Counted from the first letter of the stretch, positions 9,023 to 18,677 are shown. The stretch is DNA of 64,000 nt from Moraxella osloensis (GCF_009867135.1 NZ_CP047226.1:2046001-2110000), one strand, 5' to 3'. The notes: a model not told the origin generated them from the letters alone. Made by a program: numbers and translations.

Positions 9023-9517
9023 ATGGCACAATACAGTCTAGAACGCAAACAAGCAATACTAAACAAACTGCTATCGCCTGAACTAATTAGCATAGCGCAA
9101 TTAGCCCGAGACGAACACATCGCCGAACAAACCCTATATAATTGGCGTCATCAAGCTAAACACCAAGGGAAAGCCGTGCCGACCAACGACAAAACCAAAG
9201 AATTAAGCCCTGAGACCAAGCTCACCATCATTATTGACACTGCCAAGCTTAATGAGACCGAGCTTGCCGAATACTGTCGCAGCAAAGGGCTCTACCCTGA
9301 ACAAATCGCCCAATGGAAAACACAGACCCTCACAGGCTTTAGCACAAATGAACAACAAACCAGCCTAAATCGCAAACAACATCAAACCGACCAAAAACAA
9401 ATCAAACAACTCAAACAAGAAATCAAACGCAAAGACAAAGCGCTTGCGGAGGCAGCTGCCATACTGATCTTGCGAAAAAAGCTCGATACCCTATGGGGGG
9501 AGGACGAGGACGAATGA
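9023..9517 (+). CDS. IS3-like transposase OrfA, copy B
   Basis: 164-residue DNA-binding subunit, identical to copy A except for one residue near the start (MAQYSLER instead of MAQYSVER). GGAGAC precedes the ATG. Confidence 0.85.
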   Translation: MAQYSLERKQAILNKLLSPELISIAQLARDEHIAEQTLYNWRHQAKHQGKAVPTNDKTKELSPETKLTIIIDTAKLNETELAEYCRSKGLYPEQIAQWKTQTLTGFSTNEQQTSLNRKQHQTDQKQIKQLKQEIKRKDKALAEAAAILILRKKLDTLWGEDEDE

Positions 9518-10584
9518 CCTCACTGTCAGAGCGACAACAACTCATCACGCTTATAGATGAAGCCACCAACGCAGGGACAAGGCTTCACATCGCCTGTAGC
9601 GAGGTTGGCATAAGCCGTCGCACCTACCGACGCTGGAAGGCGGACAAAAACCACTTAGGGGATAAGCGCCCCATCGCTGTTAGACCTGCCCCGAGTAATA
9701 AACTAAGTGACATAGAACGCCAAGCCATCCTTGATGCCTGTAATGAACCCCGCTTTGCCAGTCTACCGCCGAGCCAAATCGTACCCACGCTACTCGATGA
9801 AGGCATTTATCATGCCTCAGAATCCAGTTTTTACCGTATCCTAAAACAACACAACCAACTCACCCACCGAGGACGAGCCAAAGCAAAAAATCCCCGTAAA
9901 CCGCCCGAAACCTTTATTGCCACCAAACCCTGTCAGGTGTTTTGCTGGGATATTACCTATTTGCCAAGTACGGTGCGTGGGCAGTTTTATTATTTATACC
10001 TGATTGAGGATATCTATAGCCGTAAGATTGTGGGATACGAGGTATATGATAAAGAGGCAGGGGATTTGGCTGCAAGGTTGCTTGAACGCACGCTGTTAAT
10101 CGAGAATGCCATTGGTGCAGGGGTGGTACTGCATTCGGATAATGGGGCTGCGATGAAGTCGCAGACTTTGCGAATGAAGGCGTATGAGCTTGGGGTATTA
10201 ACCTCTTATAGTCGTCCTCGGGTGAGTAATGATAATCCGTTTGCTGAGGCGCTGTTTCGTACTGTTAAGTATGCGCCAAGTTTCCCTGAGCATGGCTTTG
10301 ATAGTTTAGACAATGCTCGTATGTGGGTGAATGGCTTTGTCCATTGGTATAACACTGAGCATAAGCATAGTGGGTTAAATTTCGTGACGCCAAACGAGCG
10401 CCATACGCTTAAAGATGGTGATATTCTAGCAAGACGTGAGTCGGTGCTTGTGATGGCAAAGCAGGTGAATCCTGCTCGCTGGAATGGTAGAGCAGTGAGA
10501 AATTGTTTGCCTGTTCAGCCAACAGCGCTTAATCCTGTGCGTCTGTCTAAACGGATTAATCCCACTGAGGTTTTAGTCGCTTGA
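9514..10584 (+). CDS. IS3-like transposase OrfB, copy B
   Basis: 356-residue DDE transposase. It matches copy A up to about residue 115 and then differs at many sites (for example NQLTHRGRAKAKN, LIEDIYSRKIVGYEVYDKE, GAGVVLHSDNGAAM), so it represents a distinct sub-lineage of the element. Complete. Confidence 0.85.
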   Translation: MTSLSERQQLITLIDEATNAGTRLHIACSEVGISRRTYRRWKADKNHLGDKRPIAVRPAPSNKLSDIERQAILDACNEPRFASLPPSQIVPTLLDEGIYHASESSFYRILKQHNQLTHRGRAKAKNPRKPPETFIATKPCQVFCWDITYLPSTVRGQFYYLYLIEDIYSRKIVGYEVYDKEAGDLAARLLERTLLIENAIGAGVVLHSDNGAAMKSQTLRMKAYELGVLTSYSRPRVSNDNPFAEALFRTVKYAPSFPEHGFDSLDNARMWVNGFVHWYNTEHKHSGLNFVTPNERHTLKDGDILARRESVLVMAKQVNPARWNGRAVRNCLPVQPTALNPVRLSKRINPTEVLVA

Positions 10585-10756
10585 TTTAAATATGGGTGAC
10601 AACTATGTTGACAAACACCGGTAATACAAAAGCTAATATTAAAAATGGTTATACAGTTGGGGAATATAGATGGAGTAATATAGCCACTGTAGGTATAGAT
10701 GTCAAAACTGGTAAAGCCTATACCGCTTATCCTAATTTAAAATTGGGTTATAGAAA

Positions 10757-11134
10757 ATGACAAAAATCGCTAATTATGATAGAGAAATTCTTGATTTTTC
10801 ACCTTATCATGTCGCATCTTTGCTATTTAATTTAACTGACGATAGTTTAGAGCATTATTTGACAGATGCTAAATACAATAATTATTATCTTGCTGATTTT
10901 AATGATTCAGAGCAACTTAACTTTTGGTTGAAAAAATTAGTTAGAAAAATTCAGTCAACTGATAAAGATTACGAATTAATCAAGAGAAGTTTGAGACAAA
11001 TAATCTCAAACAAATCAGCGATTCCAATAGATATTTATCTTCCAGGAATCGATAGCATCGAAGATAATAACCAATGGAGTAAAAATTATGAAATTTTTCT
11101 CTGCACACGACAAAAAAACAAAAAAGTCTGTTAA
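10757..11134 (+). CDS. Probable immunity protein for the upstream toxin, tail replaced by IS
   Basis: Small acidic protein of 125 residues with no recognised domain. It starts ATGA over the toxin stop, the standard arrangement for CdiI-type immunity genes. Native sequence probably runs to about residue 114 (NYEIF); the final residues (LCTRQKNKKVC) are encoded by the left end of the IS4-family element at 11099. Function is inferred from position only. Confidence 0.5.
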   Translation: MTKIANYDREILDFSPYHVASLLFNLTDDSLEHYLTDAKYNNYYLADFNDSEQLNFWLKKLVRKIQSTDKDYELIKRSLRQIISNKSAIPIDIYLPGIDSIEDNNQWSKNYEIFLCTRQKNKKVC

Positions 11135-11940
11135 AGCAAAGGCATAATAGTAATTTTTAAGACGAATCAGACCATGCCAAACTTTAACAGACTTAGTGAC
11201 ACTTTAACCCAAAACCTGAGTATTAACAAGGCAAGAATCAATTGTTTGAGCCTAATGATAATAGCCCTGATTACTGCTCAAAGCAGTAATCTTAAAAAAA
11301 ATAGCAAGACACCTTCCTAAGGGTGGCAAGACCGACAGTCACTATCGCAGACTACAGCGATTTTTTGCCGAAGCGAGGATAGACTACGATCAACTGGCTT
11401 TAATGATATATCGACTATTTGGGCTAGGCAAGGTCACCTTAACCATTGACCGCACCAACTGGAAATGGGGTAAAAGTAACCTCAACATCTTTATGCTAGG
11501 GGTGGTATATAAAGGGATAGCCATCCCCTTATACTAGCACATGCTAGATAAGCGAGGTAATACAAACCATCTTGAACGCTGTGAACTTATTGAGCGGTTT
11601 ATCAAACAATTTGGCAAAGATAACCTTGAGATGATAGTAGCAGACAGAGAGTTTGTTGGCGAAAAATGGTTTAACTGGCTCACCAATAATCACATCCCCT
11701 TTGCCATACGGATTAAGAAGAACAGTAAAGTTAAGAATCATCATGGCAAGTTGGTACAGATTAAAGAGTTATTACGCCATGTTAGCCATCAAGAAACATA
11801 TCGACATGGACGAATACTGACTGTCGATGGTTGTTTGGTTCGAGTATTTGCCAAGCGTGATAAAGACTACGGTTTAGTGATTGTCGCAACCAATCAACTA
11901 GAAACAGTGGATGCGATGACAAGCTATGCTAAGAACCTGT

Positions 11941-12470
11941 TCACAATCTTTTCAATAACAAAGCGATGAAAGCGAGATTGGTAAATTGAAGGCTCGAATT
12001 TAAATGACGCTCACAGTTTTTCCATAGACGTCTATTTTTCTCAAGCCAAGCAAACGAACGTTCTACAACCCACCGCTTTGGTATGACTTTAAACGTATGC
12101 AGTTCATCTCTTTTGGCAACTTCTGTGGTAACGGTTTCGCCTAAAATAGATTTAACACTATTAGCAAATGCCTCACCTCGATAACCGCCATCAACCATCA
12201 CATTTTTTACGCGGCTTAATCGTTTGGCATGTTGACGAAGTAACGTTTTAGCACCCTCACGGTCGGTGATATTGGCAGTGGTAATACAGATAGCATGCGG
12301 CAAGCCTTGGCTGTCTACCGCAATATGGCGCTTAATCCCTGATACTTTCTTTCCTGCATCATAGCCTTTGTTTTTGGCGGTATCTGTATTCTTAACGCTT
12401 TGAGCATCGATAATGATAAAACTGGTTTTGCCCTTACGTTTGTCCTTCTTTCGCGCTTTTTTGACTAATT
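11941..12470 (-). CDS. IS5-family transposase, C-terminal frame
   Basis: DDE part: IIIDAQSVKNTDTAKNKGYD, then ICITTANITDREGAK, VMVDGGYRGEAF and RWVVERSFAWLEKNRRLWK. It lies in a different frame from the N-terminal part; the two join by frameshift near a run of T (A on the coding strand) at about 12466-12476, as is common in this IS5 subgroup. Confidence 0.82.
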
Positions 12471-12736
12471 TTTTTTAAGGCTTGGTCAAGAATGCTGTTG
12501 CCTTCTTCGTCAAGCTCACTCCATTTCTGAAAGTACGAGTGGACGGTGCGCCATTTGGGAAAGTCATGGGGTAGCTGTCGCCATTGGCAACCTGTTCTTA
12601 GTATATACAATAACCCACAAAATACGTCATAAAGGTCAACCGTTCTTGGTTTGGTCTTCTTCCTAGCGCTTTCTAGAATGGGTAGTATGTGCTCAAATTG
12701 TTTTCGGCTAATGTCGCTTGGATAGGATTTTCTCAT
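12434..12736 (-). CDS. IS5-family transposase, N-terminal frame
   Basis: DUF4096-like start of IS5 transposases: MRKSYPSDISRKQFEHILP, then LLYILRTGCQWRQLPHDFPKW and VHSYFQKWSE. It ends shortly after the frameshift region shared with the downstream frame. Confidence 0.82.
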   Translation of the reverse strand: MRKSYPSDISRKQFEHILPILESARKKTKPRTVDLYDVFCGLLYILRTGCQWRQLPHDFPKWRTVHSYFQKWSELDEEGNSILDQALKKISQKSAKEGQT

Positions 12737-13165
12737 GGTGATTGATTCGGTTATTAATCGATTATGTGGCTTATCCTAGCATATTTTTTAATCGTGAACA
12801 GGTTCTAAGCGTTGGGAAATTGAGACTTTATTTGCTTGTCTAAAGGGCCGTGGCTTTAATCTTGAAGATACCCACTTAACCCATCTTGATCGGGTCAGCA
12901 AATTAGTCGCAGTGAATGCCTTAGCATTTTGTTGGGCTTATCATGTCGGTATTTATAAAGACAAAGATAAGCCGTTAAAACGCAAGTTAAAGTCAAACGC
13001 TCGACCTCAAGCCAGTTTGTTTGCGCTTGGCCTGGATGTGTTGATTGAAGGTCTTCGCTTGGTATTTTTTAACAATAATAAGACTGTCTTTCGACAGTTA
13101 GTTAGCTTTTTAACCCCTAAACCTATGAAAATCGGGTGGGGATAATTTTTTTGTCGTGTGCAGAG

Positions 13166-13199
13166 CCTTTTCATATACCGTTATGAAAGGGTTTTTCTT
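13166..13199 (+). terminator. Rho-independent terminator
   Basis: CCTTTTCATA pairs with TATGAAAGG, followed by a T-rich tail. It probably ended the transcript of the toxin/immunity pair before the IS4-family insertion. From here to 13465 the DNA is AT-rich with no gene seen; it must hold the nrdG promoter. Confidence 0.65.
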
Positions 13200-13911
13200 T
13201 ATTTAAAAATACTCCTTACTACCTCTGTTTTTCACATCTATAGATTTCAAACCTATCTTTAAAAATTATTTTATTCCAAATTATTTCTCAATTTTCTTCT
13301 AATTAATCGCTTAGATACTAGATTTTTAGTGTGTTTCTTATAGCTAAATGATTGATTTAGATATGGTTACTGAGCAGTATTTAAATTAAATATCCCACAT
13401 ATTGTGTTATAAGAAAGATGTATATACTATATATAGGTATCCGCGATTTGGTTTAAGGGGTAGTGATGTTGAATATTGTTGAATATGACATTGTTTTTCA
13501 AGAAGTACCAACAGAGATTAGCTTAGCGTTGACCGTTGCTGGCTGCCCTTTAATGTGCCGAGGTTGTAGTCGTGCTGATACGTGGAAAAAAGAGAAAGGT
13601 ACGCCTTTAACTGATGACTTTTTAGCGGGGTTATTGGAAAGCTATAAAGGTCTCATCAGCTGTGTGCTGTTTATGGGTGGTGAATGGCAACCGTCCGCCT
13701 TGTTGTCTGCGCTCAAGCAGATTCGACACTCCGGATTGAAAACGGCACTGTACACAGGCTTGGATGCCATACCGTCCAGTTTGCAAGCAGAGCTAACTTA
13801 TCTAAAAACAGGACCATGGATTATGGAGCTTGGAGGTTTAGACATTCCCCCACTGTCAGAATAGTTGTCACCCCCACCCAAACAACCTAAATGGGGGAAA
13901 AGGAGACAACC

Positions 13912-14406
13912 ATGGCACAATACAGTCTAGAACGCAAACAAGCAATACTAAACAAACTGCTATCGCCTGAACTAATTAGCATAGCGCAATTAGCCCGAGA
14001 CGAACACATCGCCGAACAAACCCTATATAATTGGCGTCATCAAGCTAAACACCAAGGGAAAGCCGTGCCGACCAACGACAAAACCAAAGAATTAAGCCCT
14101 GAGACCAAGCTCACCATCATTATTGACACTGCCAAGCTTAATGAGACCGAGCTTGCCGAATACTGTCGCAGCAAAGGGCTCTACCCTGAACAAATCGCCC
14201 AATGGAAAACACAGACCCTCACAGGCTTTAGCACAAGCGAACAACAAACCAGCCTAAATCGAAAACAGCAACAAGCAGACCAAAAACAAATCAAACAACT
14301 CAAACAAGAAATCAAACGCAAAGACAAAGCGCTTGCGGAGGCAGCCGCCATACTGATCTTGCGAAAAAAGCTCAATGCCCTATGGGGGGAGGACGAGGAC
14401 GAATGA
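13912..14406 (+). CDS. IS3-like transposase OrfA, copy C
   Basis: 164 residues, differing from copies A and B mainly near the end (SEQQTSLNRKQQQADQ, LRKKLNALWGEDEDE). Same start context. Confidence 0.85.
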   Translation: MAQYSLERKQAILNKLLSPELISIAQLARDEHIAEQTLYNWRHQAKHQGKAVPTNDKTKELSPETKLTIIIDTAKLNETELAEYCRSKGLYPEQIAQWKTQTLTGFSTSEQQTSLNRKQQQADQKQIKQLKQEIKRKDKALAEAAAILILRKKLNALWGEDEDE

Positions 14407-15473
14407 CCACTCTTGCACAGCGGCAACAACTAATCAGCCTCATTGACGAAGCGACCGACAAAGGCGCAAGACTTCACATCGCCTGCAGCGAAGTTAGCAT
14501 TAGTAAACGCACCTATCGACGCTGGAAGGCGGACAAAGACAACACAGGGGATAAACGTCCCATCGCTGTTAGAGCTGCCCCGAGTAATAAACTAAGCGAC
14601 ATAGAACGCCAATCCATACTTAATGCCTGCAATGAGCCCCGCTTTGCCAGTTTACCGCCGAGTCAAATCGTTCCCACCCTACTGGATGAAGGCATTTACC
14701 ATGCCTCAGAATCAAGCTTTTACCGTGTTTTAAAGGCGCACAACCAACTTAAGCCTCGAGGACGTGCCAAAGCCCCTAATCCTCGTAAACCGCCAGATAC
14801 GTTTATTGCCACCAAGCCTTGCCAGGTATTCTGCTGGGATATCACTTATTTACCAAGTACGGTACGTGGACAGTTTTATTATCTGTATATGATTGAGGAT
14901 GTCTATAGCCGTAAGATTGTAGGTTTCGAGGTGTATGACAGGGAAGCGGGCGATTTAGCGGCTAAACTACTAGAACGTACCCTGCTTAATGAGAAAGCGA
15001 TTGGGACAGGGGTGATACTGCATTCGGATAATGGGGCGCCGATGAAGTCGCAGACCCTGCGAATGAAGGCCTATGAGCTTGGGGTGTTAACCTCTTATAG
15101 TCGTCCTCGGGTGAGTAATGATAATCCGTTTGCTGAGGCGCTGTTTCGTACTGTTAAGTATGCGCCAAGTTTCCCTGAGCATGGCTTTAATAGCCTTGAT
15201 GGTGCTCGGGTATGGGTGAATGGCTTTGTGGGTTGGTATAACGCTGAGCATAAGCATAGTGGGTTAAATTTCGTGACGCCTAATGAGCGTCATACGCTTA
15301 AAGATGGCGATATTCTAGCAAGACGTGAGTCGGTGCTGGTGATGGCAAAGCAGGTGAATCCTGCTCGCTGGAATGGTAGAGCCGTGAGAAATTGTTCGCC
15401 TGTTGAGCCAACAGCCCTTAATCCTGTGCGTCTGTCTAGGCGGGTTAATGCCAATGAGGTTTCAGTCGCTTGA
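14403..15473 (+). CDS. IS3-like transposase OrfB, copy C
   Basis: 356-residue DDE transposase starting MTTLAQRQQLISLIDEATDK. The first third is the most divergent of the three copies, while from about residue 120 on it agrees with copy A (NQLKPRGRAKAPNP, YDREAGDLAAKLLERTLLNE). Complete. Confidence 0.85.
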   Translation: MTTLAQRQQLISLIDEATDKGARLHIACSEVSISKRTYRRWKADKDNTGDKRPIAVRAAPSNKLSDIERQSILNACNEPRFASLPPSQIVPTLLDEGIYHASESSFYRVLKAHNQLKPRGRAKAPNPRKPPDTFIATKPCQVFCWDITYLPSTVRGQFYYLYMIEDVYSRKIVGFEVYDREAGDLAAKLLERTLLNEKAIGTGVILHSDNGAPMKSQTLRMKAYELGVLTSYSRPRVSNDNPFAEALFRTVKYAPSFPEHGFNSLDGARVWVNGFVGWYNAEHKHSGLNFVTPNERHTLKDGDILARRESVLVMAKQVNPARWNGRAVRNCSPVEPTALNPVRLSRRVNANEVSVA

Positions 15474-15583
15474 TTTAAATATGGGTGACAACTATGTTGA
15501 CAAACACCGCATTCCAACCACTAATCAAAGGTTTATCGATTGTACTAACGGTGAAGTATTAAATCATTTGTTTTGGAGGAATT

Positions 15584-17377
15584 ATGAGTAAGTTGAATTC
15601 AGAGCAGTTGGGCGATAAATTATTTTTTATCAAAGATTATATGCAAGCCAATAATGCAGCAGATGGCTCTCATGTAGACGCCAATGCCAACGTGACGGTA
15701 AAGAATATTGCCACGTTAGAAAGCGAAATTATGAAAGATTACTTTATTCAGGTTAATCGCAGTCAAGTACAACAGCAGATTCACGCATGTTTTGATAGTG
15801 ATTTGGCAGATGAGTATTTGCGCCAAATTGAAGATCATGAAATTTATGTCCATGACGAGACCAGCCTAAAACCTTACTGCGTCTCAGTATCGTTATATCC
15901 ATTTTTGCTGGATGGCCTAAAGAAGTTGGGAGGTGAGGCCGGTCCACCGCAGCACTTAGCGTCGTTTTGTGGCTCTTTCATTAACTTGATATTTGCCATT
16001 AGTTCGCAATTCGCGGGAGCAGTGGCAACGGTTGAGTTTCTTGCCTATTTCGATTACTTTGCTCGTAAAGACCATGGTAGTGATTATTTAAACACTCATA
16101 AATCATTGATTGAAAATTGTTTCCAGCAAGTGGTTTATTCCATTAATCAACCTGCTGCGGCGCGTGGTTATCAAAGCGCGTTTTGGAATATCTCTTTATA
16201 CGACGAATATTATTTTGATGCCATGTTTGCCAACTTTGTCTTTCCTGATGGTGAAAGACCGTGCTGGGAAACGATTAAACAGCTACAGGCGTATTTTTTA
16301 ACCTGGTTTAATGAAGAGCGTAAACGTGCAATCTTAACTTTCCCAGTCGTTACCTGCGCCATGCTAACCGAAAACGGTAAATGTAAAGATGAAGAATATG
16401 CCGATATGCTAGCGACCGAGTTGGCAGAAAAAAACAGCTTCTTTATTTATCAAAGCGACAATCCGGATTCTTTAGCCTCTTGTTGTCGTCTGCGCAATGA
16501 AATCACTGATCACAGTTTCTCTTATACTTTAGGCGCAGGTGGCGTGGCTACTGGCTCAATCAATGTTATTACCCTTAATCTGAATCGTATGATTCAAAAT
16601 GGACAAGATTTGACTGCAGAGGTACAAAAAATTCATAAGTATCAGGTCAGTTATCGTAAGCTGATGGAACGATATCAAGCATCTGGCATGTTGCCCGTTT
16701 ACGATGCAGGGTTTATTCAACTAGATAAGCAGTTTTTGACGCTCGGTATCAATGGCATGGCAGAAGCTGCGGAGAGTCAAGGCATAGTAGTTGGTAATAA
16801 TCAGCAATATCATACCTTCGTTAATAATATCCTAAAAACCATTTATGATGAAAATCGTAAAGCCAGTATCCAGTATGGTTTGAAATTTAATACTGAGTTT
16901 GTACCCGCAGAAAACTTAGGCGTTAAAAATGCCAAATGGGACAAACGAGACGGCTATGAGGTGCAGCGAGAGTGTTATAACTCTTATCTGTATCTGGTAG
17001 AGGATGAAACAACCAATACCTTGGATAAGTTTATGCTGCATGGGCGTGAGCTCACGCAGTGGCTCGATGGTGGCTCGGCCTTACATTTGAATTTGGATGA
17101 AACTCTCGATAAGCAGCAGTATCGTAAATTACTAGATATTGCGGCAACCACAGGGTGTCAGTACTTTTGTATTAACGTGCGTATCACCATTTGCAATGAG
17201 TGTCAGCATATTGATAAGCGTACCCTTTATCACTGTGAGGCTTGTGGCTCAAACGATGTTGATCATGCTACGCGTATCATTGGCTATTTAAAGCGGGTAT
17301 CCGCTTTTAGTGAGGGTCGACGCTTAGAACATCAATTGCGCCACTATCGCCGTGAACGCCAAGTTGATGTGGCTTAA
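15584..17377 (+). CDS. nrdD: Anaerobic (class III) ribonucleoside-triphosphate reductase
   Basis: Makes dNTPs without oxygen using a glycyl radical installed by NrdG. 597 residues, full length. Visible: active-site cysteines in SLASCCRLRNE (C300/C301), a zinc site CNEC...CEAC (C537, C540, C551, C554) and the radical glycine in RIIGYL (G567) followed by KRVSAFSEGR. There is no N-terminal ATP-cone of classical length, so it belongs to the shorter NrdD group. The start overlaps the nrdG stop (ATGAGTAA) after GGAGG. The reductase itself is intact, but its activase gene is IS-disrupted here. Confidence 0.95.
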   Translation: MSKLNSEQLGDKLFFIKDYMQANNAADGSHVDANANVTVKNIATLESEIMKDYFIQVNRSQVQQQIHACFDSDLADEYLRQIEDHEIYVHDETSLKPYCVSVSLYPFLLDGLKKLGGEAGPPQHLASFCGSFINLIFAISSQFAGAVATVEFLAYFDYFARKDHGSDYLNTHKSLIENCFQQVVYSINQPAAARGYQSAFWNISLYDEYYFDAMFANFVFPDGERPCWETIKQLQAYFLTWFNEERKRAILTFPVVTCAMLTENGKCKDEEYADMLATELAEKNSFFIYQSDNPDSLASCCRLRNEITDHSFSYTLGAGGVATGSINVITLNLNRMIQNGQDLTAEVQKIHKYQVSYRKLMERYQASGMLPVYDAGFIQLDKQFLTLGINGMAEAAESQGIVVGNNQQYHTFVNNILKTIYDENRKASIQYGLKFNTEFVPAENLGVKNAKWDKRDGYEVQRECYNSYLYLVEDETTNTLDKFMLHGRELTQWLDGGSALHLNLDETLDKQQYRKLLDIAATTGCQYFCINVRITICNECQHIDKRTLYHCEACGSNDVDHATRIIGYLKRVSAFSEGRRLEHQLRHYRRERQVDVA

Positions 17378-17480
17378 GTTTGCCAATAAATCATTCTAGG
17401 TGATGAGAGCGGTTACTCCGTGCAACTAGACAGTTTAAGTTCATGGTTAAAGCAGTAGATTTGCTTTTCTTATGATTAAA

Positions 17481-17512
17481 AAAGCCCGTATTAGCGAACT
17501 AATACGGGCTTT
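17481..17512 (+). terminator. Rho-independent terminator of nrdGD
   Basis: AAAGCCCGTATTAG and CTAATACGGGCTTT pair perfectly around a short loop, with A and T runs on either side, so it can work in both directions. Confidence 0.85.
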
Positions 17513-17536
17513 AACATTCAAGAAAGTATTTAAGTA

Positions 17537-18676
17537 ACTGAAGTTACGCAGCCCTTTAAAAAAGCGTTATCATAACAAAAAAAGCAGTCAGCGAGAGTAA
17601 ACAAATGAACAAAGACATGATAGAACTCTACAGCGACTACCTCATCGCAAGTTTTGGGCAAACCACCGCCACAGGACTTGCCAATCTACTACAAGGGAGC
17701 ATCTACCATGACAGCATCACCCGCTTTCTAAACAGTGAAACACTCGCCGCCAAAGAACAATGGCAACTGATTAAACCCATGCTAAGACAGCATGAAAATG
17801 CCACACCCAATGCCATCGGCTATCTCATCTTTGATGACACCATACAGCCCAAACCGCACACAAGCGTCGACGATATCAACTGCTGGCACTACGACCATAC
17901 CCAAAACAAAAATGTTAAAGGCATTAACCTGCTTAACTGTCTGTATCATCGCAAAGATATCGACATACCCTTAAGCTTTGACATCATCACCAAACCCAAT
18001 GTCTTTACCGATGACAAAGGCAAGGTTAAACGTAAAAGTGATAAAACCAAAAATCAGCGACTGCTTGATATGTTTGATAGCGCAATCAAAAACCAAGTTA
18101 AATTCGACTATGTATTAGCCGATTCTTGGTTTTCAGCCAAAGCGACATTCAAACATATTCGTAAAGCTAACAAGCATTTCATCTTTGCGTTAAAGTCAAA
18201 TCGCTTGGTGGCTTTAACCCCTGATGATAGAGAAAAAGGTAACTTTGTACGTATTGATGAATCTAATCTACCCGATAATACCCCTGTTCGCGGCTTTTTA
18301 AATGACTATCATGATGAAGTCTTGTTATTACGCCGAGTCTTTACAAACAAGGACGATTCTACAGGGGTGTTATATCTGGTATGCTCAGATTTGCAATGCG
18401 ACAAGGATAAATTTATCAACGGCTATCAAAAACGATGGCAGGTTGAAGTGTATCATAAGTCGTTAAAGCAAAATGCCAATTTGGGTAAGTCGCCTGCTCA
18501 TAGCCAAAGGGCTCGGTTTAATCATATGTTTTTAGCCACGTATGCGGTGTTTAAGCTTGAGTGTTTGAAAATCAAAACCAAGTTAAATCATTTCGCTTTG
18601 CGTACAAAGTTACTAATTTCTGCTAATCAGTCGGCTTTTGCCCAGCTTAAGGCTATTAGCGGTGCGTAACTTCAGT
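17537..18676 (+). mobile_element. IS4-superfamily (YREK) element, copy 1, 1140 bp
   Basis: Ends ACTGAAGTTACGCA and complement. Same length as copy 2 (21195-22334), which lies in the opposite orientation. The flanks (taagta and ggataac) are not duplicates, unlike copy 2, so this copy's surroundings were rearranged. Confidence 0.9.
17605..18669 (+). CDS. IS4/IS701-like transposase, copy 1
   Basis: 354 residues. DDE residues sit in YLIFDDTIQPK, YVLADSWFSAK and the Y(2)R(3)E(6)K signature YQKRWQVEVYHKSLK near the C-terminus. It differs from copy 2 by two residues (ETLAAK/ETLTAK, DSAIKN/DRAIKN). Complete. Confidence 0.88.
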   Translation: MNKDMIELYSDYLIASFGQTTATGLANLLQGSIYHDSITRFLNSETLAAKEQWQLIKPMLRQHENATPNAIGYLIFDDTIQPKPHTSVDDINCWHYDHTQNKNVKGINLLNCLYHRKDIDIPLSFDIITKPNVFTDDKGKVKRKSDKTKNQRLLDMFDSAIKNQVKFDYVLADSWFSAKATFKHIRKANKHFIFALKSNRLVALTPDDREKGNFVRIDESNLPDNTPVRGFLNDYHDEVLLLRRVFTNKDDSTGVLYLVCSDLQCDKDKFINGYQKRWQVEVYHKSLKQNANLGKSPAHSQRARFNHMFLATYAVFKLECLKIKTKLNHFALRTKLLISANQSAFAQLKAISGA

Positions 18677-18677
18677 G

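Larger units (their letters stand above)
8958..10620 (+). mobile_element. 1663-bp IS3-like element, copy B
   Basis: Identical boundaries to copies A and C and a perfect 4-bp target duplication gtaa (8954-8957 and 10621-10624). It sits inside a CdiA-type toxin fragment. Confidence 0.93.
8725..10760 (+). pseudogene. CdiA-type C-terminal toxin fragment, interrupted by IS copy B
   Basis: Removing the IS at 8958-10620 and one copy of the gtaa duplication joins the frames exactly (total 369 bases, 122 codons). The joined protein reads PLKQQYERAIHG, ADASKFFNSTDI, RPIGEGYIG then NTKANIKNGYTVGEYRW and TGKAYTAYPN. It has no signal peptide or secretion domain, and there is a stop just upstream of 8725, so it is an orphan toxin tip, not a full CdiA. 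The GxGYxG and TGKAxTxYP pattern resembles ribonuclease-type toxin ends of contact-dependent inhibition proteins; this is inference. The stop overlaps the next gene's start (ATGA), as in toxin/immunity pairs. Confidence 0.65.
11933..12805 (-). mobile_element. IS5-family (IS427-type) element
   Basis: Ends GAACCTGTTCAC and complement at 12805, flanked by the 3-bp duplication taa (11930-11932 and 12806-12808). It is 873 bp with two overlapping transposase frames on the minus strand. Confidence 0.9.
11174..13145 (+). pseudogene. IS4-family transposase, frameshifted, with stop and nested IS
   Basis: Pieces in order: MPNFNRLSDTLTQNLSIN, a frameshift in an A-rich run near 11297, YDQLALMIYRLFGLGKVTL with TIDRTNWKWGKSN, a stop near 11536, MLDKRGNTNHLERCELIERF with IVADREF, then (after the IS5 insertion) KRWEIETLFACLKGRGFNLE. 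Joining TSYA to KRWEIETLF across the nested element restores the family's catalytic Glu region. Dead copy. Confidence 0.85.
11099..13165 (+). mobile_element. IS4-family (ISAba1-like) element interrupted by an IS5-family element
   Basis: Ends CTCTGCACACGACAAAA (left) and its complement (right, ending 13165) closely resemble ISAba1 ends. Length without the nested element is about 1.19 kb, as expected. Flanks (gaaattttt and ccttttcat) are not duplicates, so one side was rearranged or eroded. Confidence 0.83.
13847..15509 (+). mobile_element. 1663-bp IS3-like element, copy C, inside nrdG
   Basis: Same ends as copies A and B and a perfect target duplication catt (13843-13846 and 15510-15513). Clean restoration of the host frame after removal suggests a recent insertion. 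Confidence 0.94.
13466..15591 (+). pseudogene. nrdG: Anaerobic ribonucleotide reductase activase NrdG, interrupted by IS copy C
   Basis: Radical-SAM activase that makes the glycyl radical on NrdD. The cluster motif CxxxCxxC is visible (CPLMCRGC, residues about 27-34), followed by LFMGGEW. The frame is cut after GGLDI by a 1663-bp IS with the 4-bp duplication catt. Removing the IS and one duplicate joins GGLDI to PTTNQRFIDCTNGEVLNHLF and a stop, restoring a protein of about 152 residues, normal for NrdG. The ATG at 13466 follows AAGGGG. The gene ends inside the nrdD start (8-base overlap), so the pair is an operon. The truncated product loses about 26 residues and gains a few IS-coded ones. 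Confidence 0.9.

Noticed and set aside
11941..12736. Two separate IS5 proteins as a dead, frameshifted gene
   Set aside because: The overlap at a homopolymer run is the normal frameshift arrangement in this IS5 subgroup, so I did not call it a pseudogene.
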